Shown here in pieces: positions 48,175 to 60,469 of a stretch of DNA of 64,000 nucleotides. The notes below the pieces were generated by a model. That model was not told the DNA's origin. It saw only the letters and a list, made by a program, of their open reading frames with translations, and ran no database searches. The position numbers and the translations under genes are program-made. This DNA is from Centroberyx gerrardi. Taxonomy: Eukaryota; Chordata; Actinopteri; Beryciformes; Berycidae. How positions within the stretch are numbered: position 1 is the stretch's first letter; each line of letters opens with the position of its first letter. The stretch spans positions 18,464,307-18,528,306 of the forward strand of contig NC_136017.1 of NCBI RefSeq assembly GCF_048128805.1, given 5' to 3'.

Positions 48175-49413
48175 GGCTCAATCCCAATGTCCCCCCTACG
48201 GACTGAGCCCTGAGCCCTCACGGACTTAATTGACGTCACCTGTGTGCGCAGCTGTAGTGCCTGAGGGCTCGAAATGGTATAGGAGGAATGGGACAGCACT
48301 TTGTGGCATCACGTGTTGCCTTGACGATGTCAGACGTTACTATCCCCTGTCAATTAATCCATTTGTAATTTACTCTTTCTTTGTGCTTTTGTCTAAACAG
48401 CATTATTAAGCTAAAATGAAAAAAATGTTGATGAATAATGTTTAATAGGCCTACGTATATGTTTTGCAACATTGCACAGTTTATACTGTGCTAATGGATA
48501 TAGAAAATACACTTCATTCTACTAGAAGTTAATCTGCACTACATCATTACAATATGAAAAATATGTCCAAAAAAAAAGAAGATAAAAAAGAAACAGTAGG
48601 AGGTACATTGAAAACAAAAGATCCGTTTAATAAAGCTTAAGAAAGAAAATAAAACATAATTAAGGAAAAACCACAAAAAACAATTAACAAGAACTTAGAG
48701 AGAAACAGAATGAAACGGTTGAAACTATTAACTGTATCTTGCATGTAGCAAGATACAGTTAATAGAGAAAACATTGCAACATTAAAACAGAATAAACAGA
48801 TCATTTGAGAAAAAAGAAAATTAAGTTTTCCTAAATGTTTAAGAAGGATGTTAGATGCCGCTAATATAAGCAGCATGTAATATAGCCTTTTGCTTTCTTA
48901 TGTGCTTATTTGTGCTCATTAAGCTTTATTAAAAGTACCTTTTGTTTTCAATGTACCTCCTATACTGTTTCTTTTTTGTTATCTTTTTTTTTGACATATT
49001 TTTCATATTGTAATGATGTAGTGCAGATTAACCTCTAGTAGAATGAAGTGTATTTTCTATATCCATTAGCACAGTATAAACTGTGCAATGTTGCAAAACA
49101 TATACGTAGGCCTATTTAACATTATTCATCAACATTTTTTTCATTTTAGCTTAATAATGCTGTTTAGACAAAAGCACAAAGAAAGAGTAAATTACAAATG
49201 GATTAATTGACGGGGGATAGTAACATCTGACGTCGTCAAGGCAACACGTGATTCCACAAAGTGCTGTCCCATTCCTCCTATACCATTTCGAGCCCTCATG
49301 ACTTCTCGCACTCAGGCACTACAGCTGCACACACAGGTGACGTCAATTAAGTCTGTGAGGGCTCAGGGCTCAGTCCGTAGGGGGGACATTGGGATTGGGC
49401 CTGGGATTGGGCC
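48175..49413. mobile_element. Large fold-back element, arms about 450 bp
   Basis: Left arm about 48175-48624, right arm about 48934-49413: near-identical reverse complements from GGCTCAATCCCAATGTCCCC inward to CAATGTACCTCC. Flanked by TTA at 48172-48174 and 49414-49416, suggesting a PIF/Harbinger-type target. The right end carries an extra direct copy of GGGATTGGGCC. The centre (48625-48933) contains another perfect hairpin. No coding frame. Confidence 0.9.
48725..48765. repeat. 18-bp stem hairpin at the centre of the fold-back
   Basis: CTATTAACTGTATCTTGC (48725-48742), loop ATGTA, then the exact complement (48748-48765). Confidence 0.95.
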
Positions 49414-49416
49414 TTA

Positions 49417-50014
49417 GTCATACATGTAAGCCTGCATACCGGTACTAAGGAAGTACCGGTATGCAAAACTGAGTTAATACTGTGAAGGTACTGTAAACAC
49501 ATGAACTAGGTAAATGTCTGGCACTTATAAATTATATGCTGCTGTCTCTGTATGCAAAAACTATCACAAAGAAATCAGTGTTTCATTGCCTAATAATCAT
49601 GGTTCTTGTTTATGTATCAAGTGTTTTATTGTATAATCACTGTCCTCACTGTTTCGTCTGTTTATGTATTTCATAGCTATATATCTTTAGATTACCAATT
49701 TTATTTTTTCAGGAAAGTAATAAATATAATAAACTATCCCATATTTTGTCATATTTTTAGAGAGAAGGAAGTTTTAAAGGGCAAGTAAGTTGCATTTAAG
49801 TCTTTTTTTTTTTTTTTTTTAAACAAATTAGAACTGCAATGGAAAAATCCCTCCACAATAAAGTGCCATATATACTGTATCTTTTTATACCTACATCCTC
49901 CACTGATTGCAAGTAATAGAAATTAATAGTTTCAATTTAAAGAGAAACGTATACCTTGACCTGCCTTGATTCACAGATGAAGGGGAAGTAAGTGTGATTT
50001 ATTCCTCAGGATTT
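49417..50014. other. Spacer without recognised features
   Basis: AT-rich. A short dyad TACCGGTA-type pair at 49438-49461 (CCGGTACTAAGGAAGTACCGG) and a T run at 49802-49820; otherwise nothing recognised. Confidence 0.4.
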
Positions 50015-50156
50015 AAAAATTATTAGTAGAGATAGATGGGAAAGATTAGAGGGAGAGGGGGATAACATGCGACAAATGTCCTGGGCCGGGTTTGAACCCA
50101 GGATGTCGCAATTACATGGTATGTCCCGTAGACCACTGAGCCACTAGGAAGCCCCA
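50015..50156 (-). mobile_element. tRNA-derived SINE
   Basis: On the minus strand: A-box-like TGGCTCAGTGGTCTA and B-box-like GGTTCAAACCC about 30 bp apart, then TTTGTCGCATGTTATCCCCC and a CT-rich stretch. Flanked by AGGATTT (50008-50014 and 50157-50163), a likely target duplication. Not a functional tRNA: the acceptor and anticodon arms do not fold properly. Confidence 0.75.
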
Positions 50157-50163
50157 AGGATTT

Positions 50164-51105
50164 TACATTGGATTTCAGGATTGGACAAGGCGACAAAAAA
50201 ATCATCTTTGCCAAACACAAAGCTCTTGTGTCCAATCAAATATCATTCTGCTCTGTTTTCTTTAGTAGCGTGTGTGTCATTAAAAGAGGATGGAACAATG
50301 AGAGGCCATTTTATAAGCCCACAGGTACCCAATCAGGTTAACCAGAGTGGCACTCAGTCAAATGAGATGACTGAGACAGGATTACTTACAAAAAAGTACA
50401 AGTAACATATACATTCACATGCACAATTTGCTACCTATTTAATCCTATCATCCTATCATCCATGTCGTAGTTCACAAATATATATAATAAAGTCAAAAAA
50501 GCAGCATATATAAATATATAGATGTACATATACAGGAGGACACATAAGCAAGGAGGCCTACACATGTACACATACATAAATATCCAGATCTGTCAGGAGC
50601 TGAAGGTCATCTCAGGTTAATTTCTGGCAAAAGGGGAGAGAAAGGCAACAGAATGACCTTTTTCAGAAGCACACCATGAATTCTATGCATGAACTGTTAC
50701 ATCTCTACAAGTGAAATCACAAAAAGACATTTAAAAGGAGTTCATATTAAGACCCATGGGAGCCAGTGCTGGATCCAGTAGACCTCACGCTGTTTCAGGA
50801 GATCATGGTCACCGCCCCTTGATGGCAGGTTGACACACTCAATACCACAGAAACGTAGCGACAAAGTATGAGGTTGAGCATCATTGGAAGCGCACAGCCA
50901 CAGGATAGTCTGATTGTTTCTGCGTATATTGCTCTTATGTTCACTGATACGTTGTTTCAGTTTTCTCGTGGGCTTTCAGTCAGTCTGTCATCAACGCTTA
51001 GTGAGATGGCCTCTGGCCTCGTGAGACCCCTACTTCTATTTTGTGTGCATTTTTTATTTCTCCTTGCTATTTGGAACTAGTAGCACTAGCACCTGTTAAC
51101 TATGG
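50164..51105. other. Spacer without recognised features
   Basis: No coding frame with recognisable content. Confidence 0.4.
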
Positions 51106-51350
51106 AAACTAGAAGGGCACTCGGAGAGCGCAGACCTCCGCCAAGGTTCGTGCTATTATTGCTTGTTCGTGAGTCGGATCCGGATCCGCTCCAAAATTGA
51201 ATGGGTTCTTCCTTGGCCCATGCTACACCCTTCCACGAAGTTTCATGAAAATCGGGCCAGTAGTTTTTCCGTAATCCTGCTGACAGACAAAAACAAACAG
51301 ACAAACAAATAAACGGCACCGAAAACATAACCTCCTTGGCGGAGGTAACT
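51106..51350 (-). mobile_element. Widespread short inverted-repeat element
   Basis: ACCTCCGCCAAGG at 51134-51146 and its exact complement at 51334-51346. In between, read on minus, CAAACAAACAAAC-type words and GTAATCCTGCTGACAGAC-type sequence. I recall similar CCTCCGCCAAGGAGGTTATG-type repeats in many marine animals, but I cannot name a family. Confidence 0.55.
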
Positions 51351-52489
51351 AAGCAATGTCTTTGAACAGTAAGTAGTTTGTGAAAACAAGGATGCTGTCG
51401 GACGCCAACAGCAAGGGTATATCTCCGAAATTCCCCGAAAGGCTCCATTAAGTCAAATGTAATAAAAAGCCATTCAATAATCACACAATAAGACTCCAGG
51501 GTTAATCTTCCCAATTATATTGGTTGGATGTCCCAACTATTTTTATTTTGCCAAATAACATTTTTCCTTCTGGGCTAATCTTCATAATAATAAAGCTTGC
51601 ATGGCGTAACTATTTTTATATCACAAATTAAGATATTAAGATATTATTATTACCCCTAAACACTCCAAAATGAATGGATATAATCCTCTCTCAATAATAA
51701 ATTAACTCAATAACAAATTAACTATTTTATTAATAATTATCATCAAAAGTTCAAACTTAATACAAATCTCCCCAATGGCCTGAACAATTCTCTTGACAAA
51801 TTTCAATACAATATAAGGCACCATTGGTGAGATATGGGTCCAAATAGCATGGACATGAATTTAATCAGTTAATAATAGTTATAATAATCATAAACACATC
51901 AACATCAATACAGTTCTTCCTCTAGGGGTCATCAATGTCCATATCAAATTTGAAAAGATTCTTATAAAAACTGTTCAAGTTATCGTGGATGCGGGGGCGG
52001 TCGGGGTGAATCCATAATTTTGGGGATATAAAAATGATGTCCTCATATGAGGACAATGGGTTTACATTGCAACATTAAATGTAACATTTTAATATGACCT
52101 TCTATCACATAGCACAAGAATAAACAAATAACAACATAAACTAGGATGCTGTCGGGGGCCGACATCAAGGGTATATCCCCGAAATTCCCCAATCCTCGAA
52201 GGCCCCATTAAGTCAAATGTAATAAAAAGCCATTCAATAATCACACAATAAGACTCCAGGGTTAATCTTCGCAATTATATTGGATGTATGTCCCAACTAT
52301 TTTTATTTCACCAAATAATAAAATTTTTCCTTCTGGGCTAATCTTCATAATAATAAAGCTTGCATGCCGTAACTATTTTTATATCACAAATTAATAAAGT
52401 TAACCAGTGGATTATATAATTATTACTTCTAAACACTCCAAAATGAATGGATATTATCCTCTTGGGATTGTAGACTCAATAACACATTT

Positions 52490-53940
52490 TACTAATTAAA
52501 TATAGCCGCTAGCGGCGATGGCTGGGTTCATGCCAGTACAGCAGCCAGAGCTGAAACGTGGAAGTTTGCATTAAGATTACTGTCAGTTTTGTCATATTAG
52601 GCTGTTGAGCCATCAGGCCTCAAGCTATCAAGTTCTGATACTGAATAATGTAATAGCAAGTTAAAAGGTGTCAATATCCAACTTCGTATTGGCTTTACTG
52701 TGTTTAGCTGTACACTCAAAGTGCTGCTGTTGGGCAAAATCTGGTTGGATCGGTATGGAAATTGGTGTGCATGTTCCACATAAAGTTTGGAACATGATTG
52801 CCAAGTTTCATAGCGATTGGTGAAATTCTGTTTGAGTTCTAAGCCAAAATGTCATAGGCCACGCCCACTTTCACTAATGATGACCAAACTTCAGATTTTG
52901 ACTAGGACATGGTCCTAGAGCATGTGTACCGAATTTCGTGCAATTTCACCCATTGGATTAGGAGATACAGTTTTCTGTCCTTTGTGGCGCCCCCTATTGG
53001 TCAATATTTGAATGGCTTTGTACACATGTTCATTCATTATATGTAAACATGTTATCCAAGTTTCATGATGATTGGACCATCTAACACAAAGTTATAACAA
53101 TTTAGCTTATAGGCCATGCCTCCTGCACAACTTTAAGAGTTAATATCTTCAAAACTACAGTAGATATCAACAATCTATGATCAAAATTTAAAGAGCGTAG
53201 GACCATAGATGCTACTGACCGATTTTGGTGGTAATCGATCAAACGGTGTAGGAGGAGATGTTAAAAATGTTTTTTTCAAATAATTCAAAATATTTCAAAA
53301 ATTTTCCAGGTGAACCTTGAGGGTCCTTATGGTAAATTTGTCGAGTACGGTTAGGTGGACATGTGTACCAAGTTTCATGTAAATCAGACAAACGGTGTGG
53401 GAGATACAGCCCTTCAACTTTTTAGTTTTTGACCTTTAATTATAGCGCCACCATCCGGCCGATGGGGGTCATATTTCTTGTGGGTCTAAGTGAAGTCATA
53501 CTAGACCAGTGGTTCTCAACGTGGGGTCCGGGGGCCACCAGGGGTCCTTGAGGGAGTTCCAGGGGGTCCCCAGGAAATGTATGAATTGTTAAACTCATTT
53601 ACAAGAAGCACAATTAGAGAATGTAGAACAAATATAGACTATTTTGATCATAGTTTCACTGTTATCTCTCTACCTACAATACAGATTGTCATGGGATTCT
53701 GGACAAAATCATATCTAACAATAAAAATCTTCTGAGATTTGGGTCCGAGACAAAATCTCATCAATTTGGGGGTCCATGGCCCTAATGTGGACTAAGTTAG
53801 GGGTCCTTGATATGGAAAAGGTTGAGAATCACTGTACTAGACCATGGTGCAAAGTTCCATGGCTCTAGCATTTACCATCTCACGGGAAATTGAGCCCAAA
53901 GAGAAAAACAGTAATAATAAAAAAAAAAGTAACAGTACAA
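52490..53940. mobile_element. Unclassified insertion within the second repeat copy
   Basis: Interrupts the direct repeat. It contains ACCAAGTTTCATGTAAATC, GCGCCCCCTATTGGTCAAT and similar words seen in dispersed fish repeats, but no coding frame and no readable ends. The hAT MITE 53507-53834 is nested in it. Confidence 0.5.
53507..53834. mobile_element. hAT MITE, 328 bp, with 8-bp target duplication
   Basis: Ends CAGTGGTTCTCAAC and GTTGAGAATCACTG (one mismatch), flanked by identical TACTAGAC octamers (53499-53506 and 53835-53842). The CAGTGGTTCTCAA terminus is typical of Charlie-like hAT elements. Confidence 0.92.
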
Positions 53941-54164
53941 AAATTAATTGATTAATTTATTAATAATAATCACATGAAGTGCAAACTTCATACAAATCTC
54001 CATAATTGCCTGAACAATTCTCTGCGGATGTCCCAGGTATCCTGAATGTGCCTGAATCCTGAAGGGGTGAACGTAACCGCTGTTACGATCATCGCTGTCC
54101 GCGAATGTGTCATCCTATCGCTGCTCACCTGTTCTCCTTTATAATCCCCTCTCTGTCATTCCAG

Positions 54165-56755
54165 CCCTGCGTCAGGGTATCTTTGAGTTAGCCGGCTTTA
54201 CTAAACCTAACATTGGCGATCCTGGATAACCGGTCTCACGTAGCTGGTTATCAACTGGCTCTGTCAACCCGGGATTTACCTATCCAGCTATGAGCGCGTT
54301 CACATGAAAGAGGCGGGGTTTGTAACAAATAGCCAATCACTTGCAACATGGACAGATCCAGATCAGACAATTTGGATAAGATAAGATGAAACTATTGATC
54401 CCCGTGGGGAAATTAGATTGTTGCACAGCAAAAGTAATATGATTCAGCAGGGAAAAGGACATAGAATATAAGCGCAAAACTATAAAAAAAAGTAGCCTAA
54501 TAGCTTAAAAAAAGGCGAAAATAATAAAATAGTCTAATCAAACAATAAAAGCCATAGACAATAGACCTAATTATAGGATGATATAAGCCCTAATATTTCC
54601 TGCTGACATTTTCAACACATGGGTATCGGAAAGAAATGGATAGCTACTAACATTGGGTTCTCTCAAGAAGAACAAATTCTTATAGCCCAACTGTCAGCAT
54701 TACATAACATAACATAACATTAGAGAGGATTACTGGAGGAACTGCCCCGTCATTAGGACACAGTGGGCATATTTTTCATTGATAAAATAGTTTGTGGACA
54801 CATTGAGGCTGTAAAAAGATTTTCTATTCATAAAGTCAGCCTCATGTTCTTCGGGGCTGCGGTAATGGAATATGCAATCGCCTACATTGAACCAAACACT
54901 TAAATAAAGTCAGCGCAATTAATATATGCAACAGTACCTTTAATCCATTAATAATGTGGTCAATTAAGTAGCCTACCTGCTATATCTCCGATATAATAAG
55001 TTATCATGGAAAACAACGTGATTCTACTGGTCTGTAAACACGTCGCCCTGCGAACAGCACTACTTACTGTCTGTTAATTCAAAAATAGCCTAACAGTTTT
55101 CAGTTTTTTATTGTGATTTTCATTTGTATATTTGTCCATATCGGGATCCTGTAGGAATGGTGACTCCCTGTTTCCAGAGAGCTGATTGGTCAGAAGGCCT
55201 TTCATACGTTTTGATCCGATACCCTGAACTTAACCTGCTCCGGAGCAGGTTAGCCGTGCAGCATAAGTTACCATGGTGATCTACCCTGGTTAAAAGTGAA
55301 CCACCTTCGTGGGACCGAAAAGCCAGGGTTAAACCCAAACAGGGTTCCCACTCTTTTTAAGAAATCATTTTCCAGGACCTTTCCAGGACATTTTCCAGGA
55401 GTTTTTCTTGACAATACAGGACAGTACTTGTTCACAAACGGTCATAGAATTTATCGGTAGGCCTAGTATTTAACCCCAGTTTTATTCCTCCTTTTTTAAT
55501 GATGCAGGGTTCATGATGAAGTGTCTCAGGTTCATTACAGGTGACGGCTACACCCATCATCTTTTTGTTAGACGTGATCAGCACTGGTATGTGTTTTTTT
55601 TTTACTTACAAAGCTCTCCTCAACAAACAAACACCAACATGTTCTGTGTTACACTTACTTGAATTGTGGCAGTTACAATACTCACTCCAAACACTGGCTT
55701 ATACTCCAGGTCCCTCATATGAACTTCAAACTTTGACTATGTTCTACCTCTGTAACAATTTCAAAATGTAATAAAGTAGTAAAGACATTCTGCCCTGCCT
55801 CACTCACTTCTGTAATTATAAATAAATAATCTGAATTAACCATTATGATATCATATATTTTCTACTACATTTTCTATTGCCATGGCAAAGTTTCACATAG
55901 AATTAAGTGCAAAAATCTAAATTTGAAGAAACTGAATTGCATAATCTGTACATTTTCAGTACACACACACACACGCACACAGTTTTATTAAGCCTACATC
56001 TATCCAAGTTACACCTATGTCCAGTCTTAAGTGAAAGAACATAACAATATATTGAAAAAAAAAATGATTCTAATATTCAAGTGTCATACTTTTCTATCGT
56101 CTTTCAGTTGGTTAGAAAGTGTCTCAAGGCGGCAAACCTATATCGCGTGCAGGACTCGATTGCGCCTTTGACAGCTCTGGGAGCCTAGACTGGAGTTGAG
56201 ACGGCTGAAACTCAAACTTGTGCTACCGGCTAGCTGACATTAAAATATGTCATCAAGTCATTTTAAGTCAAAAGATCCAGTGTTTTAGTTACCCGCTAAC
56301 GGAAATTAGCATCGCGATCATGATAATATTATCTTAACAAACGATCCATTTTACTTCACATGCTTAACATAAAACGACATGTGTGCTCATACTTACAGGC
56401 ATATATTTCTTTTGCTCTGTGGAAACGAACTAATAGCTGCTGACTTCACATTGCTAACACAATCTGCTGCGGCTTCAACACTCCACACTACTGCACAGCT
56501 TATCCTACCAACAGTCGAGTTTCAAACAAAATACGCACCTAGGTTTCGGTAGGCGATCTGAGTGAGGGGCTAAAATACAATTAAAATTTTCCAGGACAAC
56601 ATAGATTATTTCCAGGATATTTGGTCATTTTAATCAATTTCCAGGTGTTTCCATGACTGGAAAACTAGTCTCTAAATTTCCAGGTTTTCCAGATTTTCCA
56701 GGACGCGTGGGAACCCTGCCAAAGTTAGCTCGCTAACCCACTAATCTCGCTTCGT
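54165..56755. mobile_element. DNA element split by a hAT insertion
   Basis: Left part about 54165-55339 and right part about 56719-56755 share the style of a fish DNA element (GCTAACCCACTAATCTCGCT, CTTCGTGATACAGGCC at the right end). It includes an exact 20-bp palindrome AACCTGCTCCGGAGCAGGTT at 55232-55251 and a retroposon-like tail (GATCCCCGTGGGGAAATT) near 54390. Left border uncertain. Confidence 0.45.
55340..56718. mobile_element. hAT-like element, CAGGGTTCCCAC ends
   Basis: Begins CAGGGTTCCCAC and ends GTGGGAACCCTG, exact inverted 12-mers, with subterminal TTTTCCAGGA words repeated near both ends. The flanking octamers do not match well, so the hAT call rests on the termini. No transposase frame. 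Confidence 0.7.
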
Positions 56756-56759
56756 GATA

Positions 56760-57080
56760 CAGGCCTCTTGGTCTCATATCGCCAATCTTCTGCGTCCAGT
56801 TCTCAGCTCCACGTCATCACAAGTTTGTGTAATCAGGTAGTATAGCGCTCTAGACACAGTTAGTGATAGGTAAGTGTCAGTTTGTTTGTTATTTTTACTG
56901 TCAACCATCACGGCAGTTAGAGATAGGTAAGTTTACAGGGTTAGATTAGTTTTTGTTAGTATAGGTAGGTATTCTACTCCCTGCCTGTTCCAGTATTTCC
57001 TGTGGTTCAAAATAAAACTGTTGAACCGTTCCACTGCCTCTTCTCTGCACTTGGGTCCAATACTGAAAAGCCTGTCACAT
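56760..57080 (+). other. Possible LTR remnant
   Basis: TGTGGTTCAAAATAAAACTG then TGGGTCCAATACTGAAAAGCCTGTCACA looks like the R/U5 end of an LTR. A matching 5' part may be at 54094-54165 (TGTTACGATC..., CTTTATAATCCCC). If so, the 54165-56755 element split it. Not proven. Confidence 0.3.
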
Positions 57081-57430
57081 AAGTACACTGCCCGTCAAAA
57101 GTTTGGGGGCACCTTGCCTTTTAAAGTTTTTCAAAGTACTATTTGATTTTCTCTTTTATTTTTCAATGAAGTAAGGAAAAAATTATTTTGTTAACAACCC
57201 TATGGATACATTTCTTCAACATTCAGATTCATGTTCATCAAAGTGTCTTCTTTGGTATGAAGAGGTTTTGCCTACCAACCCGCTCCTCAAACCTCTGGGA
57301 AGTCCTGCAGAGGCAGGCAGAGCATCTCTGAGGAACGCCTGGAAAAAACTGACTGTTCACATAAAGAAAGTGTGCGCAGCAGTTACAGCTGCTACAGAGG
57401 TTATTTTTGATGAACATATAGTTTAATTGT
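57081..57430 (+). other. Possible Tc1-like remnant
   Basis: CACTGCCCGTCAAAAGTTTG at 57090-57109 resembles a Tc1-type terminal repeat. The following 75-codon open frame (57202-57423) has no domain I recognise. No matching right end found. Confidence 0.3.
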
Positions 57431-60400
57431 TTTAGTGTTATCACAAATACTTGCTTGTATGATTTAGTCAGTCTTTAATGGGGTTCAGAACAGCGTCATC
57501 AGTGGCATACATGCGCACAATAATGCAACTATTGAGTAAATCTGATTAAGTAGTACATGATTGCATAAACTGACAACTCCCCAGAATAATCCTCTTTACA
57601 TGACTGAAGTATTTATTTTGATTATCTAGAGAGAACTGTGGAAATGGGATGTATACATTTTTTTTTTTTTTTTTTAAATAAAGTGTTTCCTGTCCCGCCA
57701 CATTCAAATTTAACCAAAACTACAGCCATAATTCTGCTCTACCACGTCATGTTGTTCATTGCAGCCTTATGCCTATCTCTATTACAATTACAAAATGGCA
57801 TGCTTCAGGCTCTACTATTGGGAAACCTGTTGGAAGGAAGAGGTGACGCATGTAGTTGTTGCTCCTCCGGCAACCCGGTGTGTTTGGATGGAGCTTTGTG
57901 AACCGCTGTGTCCAGCATGTCTCCAGGATGTTACCATCCGTCTTCTGTATTCCTGATGATTTGCACTGTAGAAACTTGGAAGCTGTGTGGAATAGCCTAC
58001 CAGTTTGGTGTGCACAAGAACACAGAAGTTTGTCTACCTATTTTGCAAGAGCCTGATACTGGTTGTGCAATATTTAATAAAGGTACCCACATTGGTTGAG
58101 GTGTGCGTAATTGCGCAGCGCTTTTGGATGGATATAGCGATTTCATCAACAGAAATATATCCTACAAGCTGTTGTGGATGACAGATATTGATAAGAATAA
58201 CCCCCTAATCTAGCCCAGTACAAACTATAATTACCTTTTACCTTCACATGGTGAGCTGGATACATGAGCAAATTGGTCACAGTTCAAGAAATGCGACTAA
58301 GGTGTATACATGTCCTATTAATGCGATTAAGACTATGAGCATAATCGCAGTAACATAATCAGAGTATGGCGTTTACATGGGTTGTGTCTTACTCGCATTA
58401 TTGCCTTAATCGCATTATAATCACATTATTGGTGTGCATGTGAACGGTCATGCGCAGTGTAGTTGGAGTAGCTAGAAGCCTCACTATGTCAGAGTGAGTA
58501 GGAGCAGTGTAATGTAATGTAACTCTTTTGCTGTAATTTGATTTTTGTTGTGATTTGTGTTAATCACTAATTGTTCATTTGGTTTGCAGTGAGCTTTGAT
58601 TTTTTTTTTTAATTTCCAGTGTGTGACATAGGCTTACCTGTACCTGTGTGACCAGGCCAGAGGGAGATGAGGAGGGAGAGATTATGGCAAGCTGTTTTAA
58701 CATTTATTAGCACGACCAGATTCACATTACAGATATCTATAATTCAGTAACTAGTTAAAATGCTACTTTAAGATATTTCTAATTACATAGGAATGACATA
58801 CTTGTCTTTGGCAAGAAAATTAATATGAATCAGTGAGAGCAGGTGTTTCAGTACAGTTTACTTGTTTTTTACATTACAGAGAACATTATGACATGAAGCC
58901 CCTGGTAGACGTTTTCTGTACCGGCATACACTTATTTGAATTTCTTAACTATCCCGCTACTACTACACTTATTACTAGTAAGAATGTTATAATGCTATAT
59001 GGATTCCTTCATCAGAATATTGGGTTGAAGTATTTAATTTGGCATAATCTATATAGCTAATTACTTTAGTGAGGCAGTAACGAGAGGGGGAAATTGAATA
59101 AATCTGAGAGGATATATATATTATATCTACACATCTTTCTTTGTTTGTTCATTCATAAATGTAAGTTCAAGATCTTTACCACGTTTAGAAAAAAAGGAAC
59201 TGTTTTGTGTCACTAATATACATGTTATGTATACAACTGAATACACAAGCAATATAAATGTAATGAAAACTGATAACTTAAAAAAAGTTTCAAAATCAGG
59301 TCAAGGTAGATGTGAATGGTATGAAGAAAGGGAGGCGTAATTCCTTGATGTGCCTTCTTGTCAGCCACTTGTAACTGGTCTTGTTCTGTCTTAGCCTTCA
59401 AGCTGTGACCTGTATAACCTTTTATTTTATGTACAGAGCCATAAATACTGAAACAGTGACCTGTATCACTACTTACTTACTTATAGAGCCATAATGCTGG
59501 AGGTGTAACCAATTAAGTTGCATCATTAATGCTGTTATTAAGAACATAGTGTGTTACGCTGTGCACATAAATACATTAGAATACTAATATAGATCAATGC
59601 AAAGGGATAATGAATGAATGAATGAATGAATTAACAACTTTATTAATTTATAAACAAAGTATGAAAAGTTTGGTAAAAGTGCAAAAAGTGAATAAAAATA
59701 TAAAGAGAAATTAATTTAAGACAACTGGGTATAGCAGGGCCATTCAGTATTAATACAAGGATAAAAACATTGACAAAACACCTTAGACACTGTTATGTAC
59801 TTGTTTTATTTATAAATTACCAATGTACCAAATTACCAGTGTCACATTCTTTGGCCCATGTTATGTTACCTCAAAAAGTTTAGTCACCCCTGGAGAAATG
59901 GTACAAAAAAATTAGCAGAGGCGGAATACGTACCAAAATATAGTATAAGTATTATGACTTTGACTTCCTCTTCCTGTAGAGCTGCGTGGTGGTGTTTGGT
60001 GTTTGCGTTGGAGTTTGAATCACTGGAGGCTGTCTGCCTTTGATTTTGGCCAGTCCAGCAGTGTTTGGCAGCAGGCTGAAAATGTATGGCTCAGCCAAAC
60101 TCTCAGAGGACAGACTGGTTTGCTTCTGCAGGCCAGAGGGAAGCCTCACAGGTCCAGCCACAGGGTCCTGAATAACATGAACACCAAATGTCCTGCTCCT
60201 GAGACCTGGCCCACCTGCCTATAACCTAAACAATTAAGCTTAAATTGAATATTCTTTGTTTACTCACCACTGTGTTAGTCACACAGATTGTGGCTGCCGG
60301 TCTCTTACAAAAGCTCCATCTATACAGAACAGAATAAGAAATATCAGTCCCCTCTTGCTATAGTAAAATAACAAGCACAGATCCTGTACAGACCCACGGC

Positions 60401-60460
60401 ATGTGTGAACAATTCTATGCAGTGAAGCAAATTGTGGAATGTTAAGTTTCATTTTTGTTG
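57431..60460. other. Gene-free stretch
   Basis: Contains a poly(T) run at 57660-57676, a DNA-element remnant with AATGCGATTAAG (58320-58331) mirrored at 58405-58416, and (TGAA)n at about 59609-59632. Short open frames show no recognisable domains. Confidence 0.45.
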
Positions 60461-60469
60461 TTCAAGCTG

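Larger units (their letters stand above)
51385..54020. repeat. Broken long direct repeat
   Basis: 51385-51800 is matched by 52141-52490 (shared GATGCTGTCGG, CCATTAAGTCAAATGTAATA, TTCTGGGCTAATCTTCATAA) and then, after about 1.45 kb of other sequence, by 53940-54020 (CAAACTT.ATACAAATCTCC, CCTGAACAATTCTCT). So one copy was split by an insertion at about 52490-53940. Confidence 0.82.

Noticed and set aside
50040..50150. tRNA gene
   Set aside because: A- and B-box-like words are present, but the cloverleaf does not form and a SINE-type body and target duplication follow.
57202..57426. Small protein gene of 74 codons
   Set aside because: No recognisable domain, next to a Tc1-like terminal word; equally open on the minus strand.
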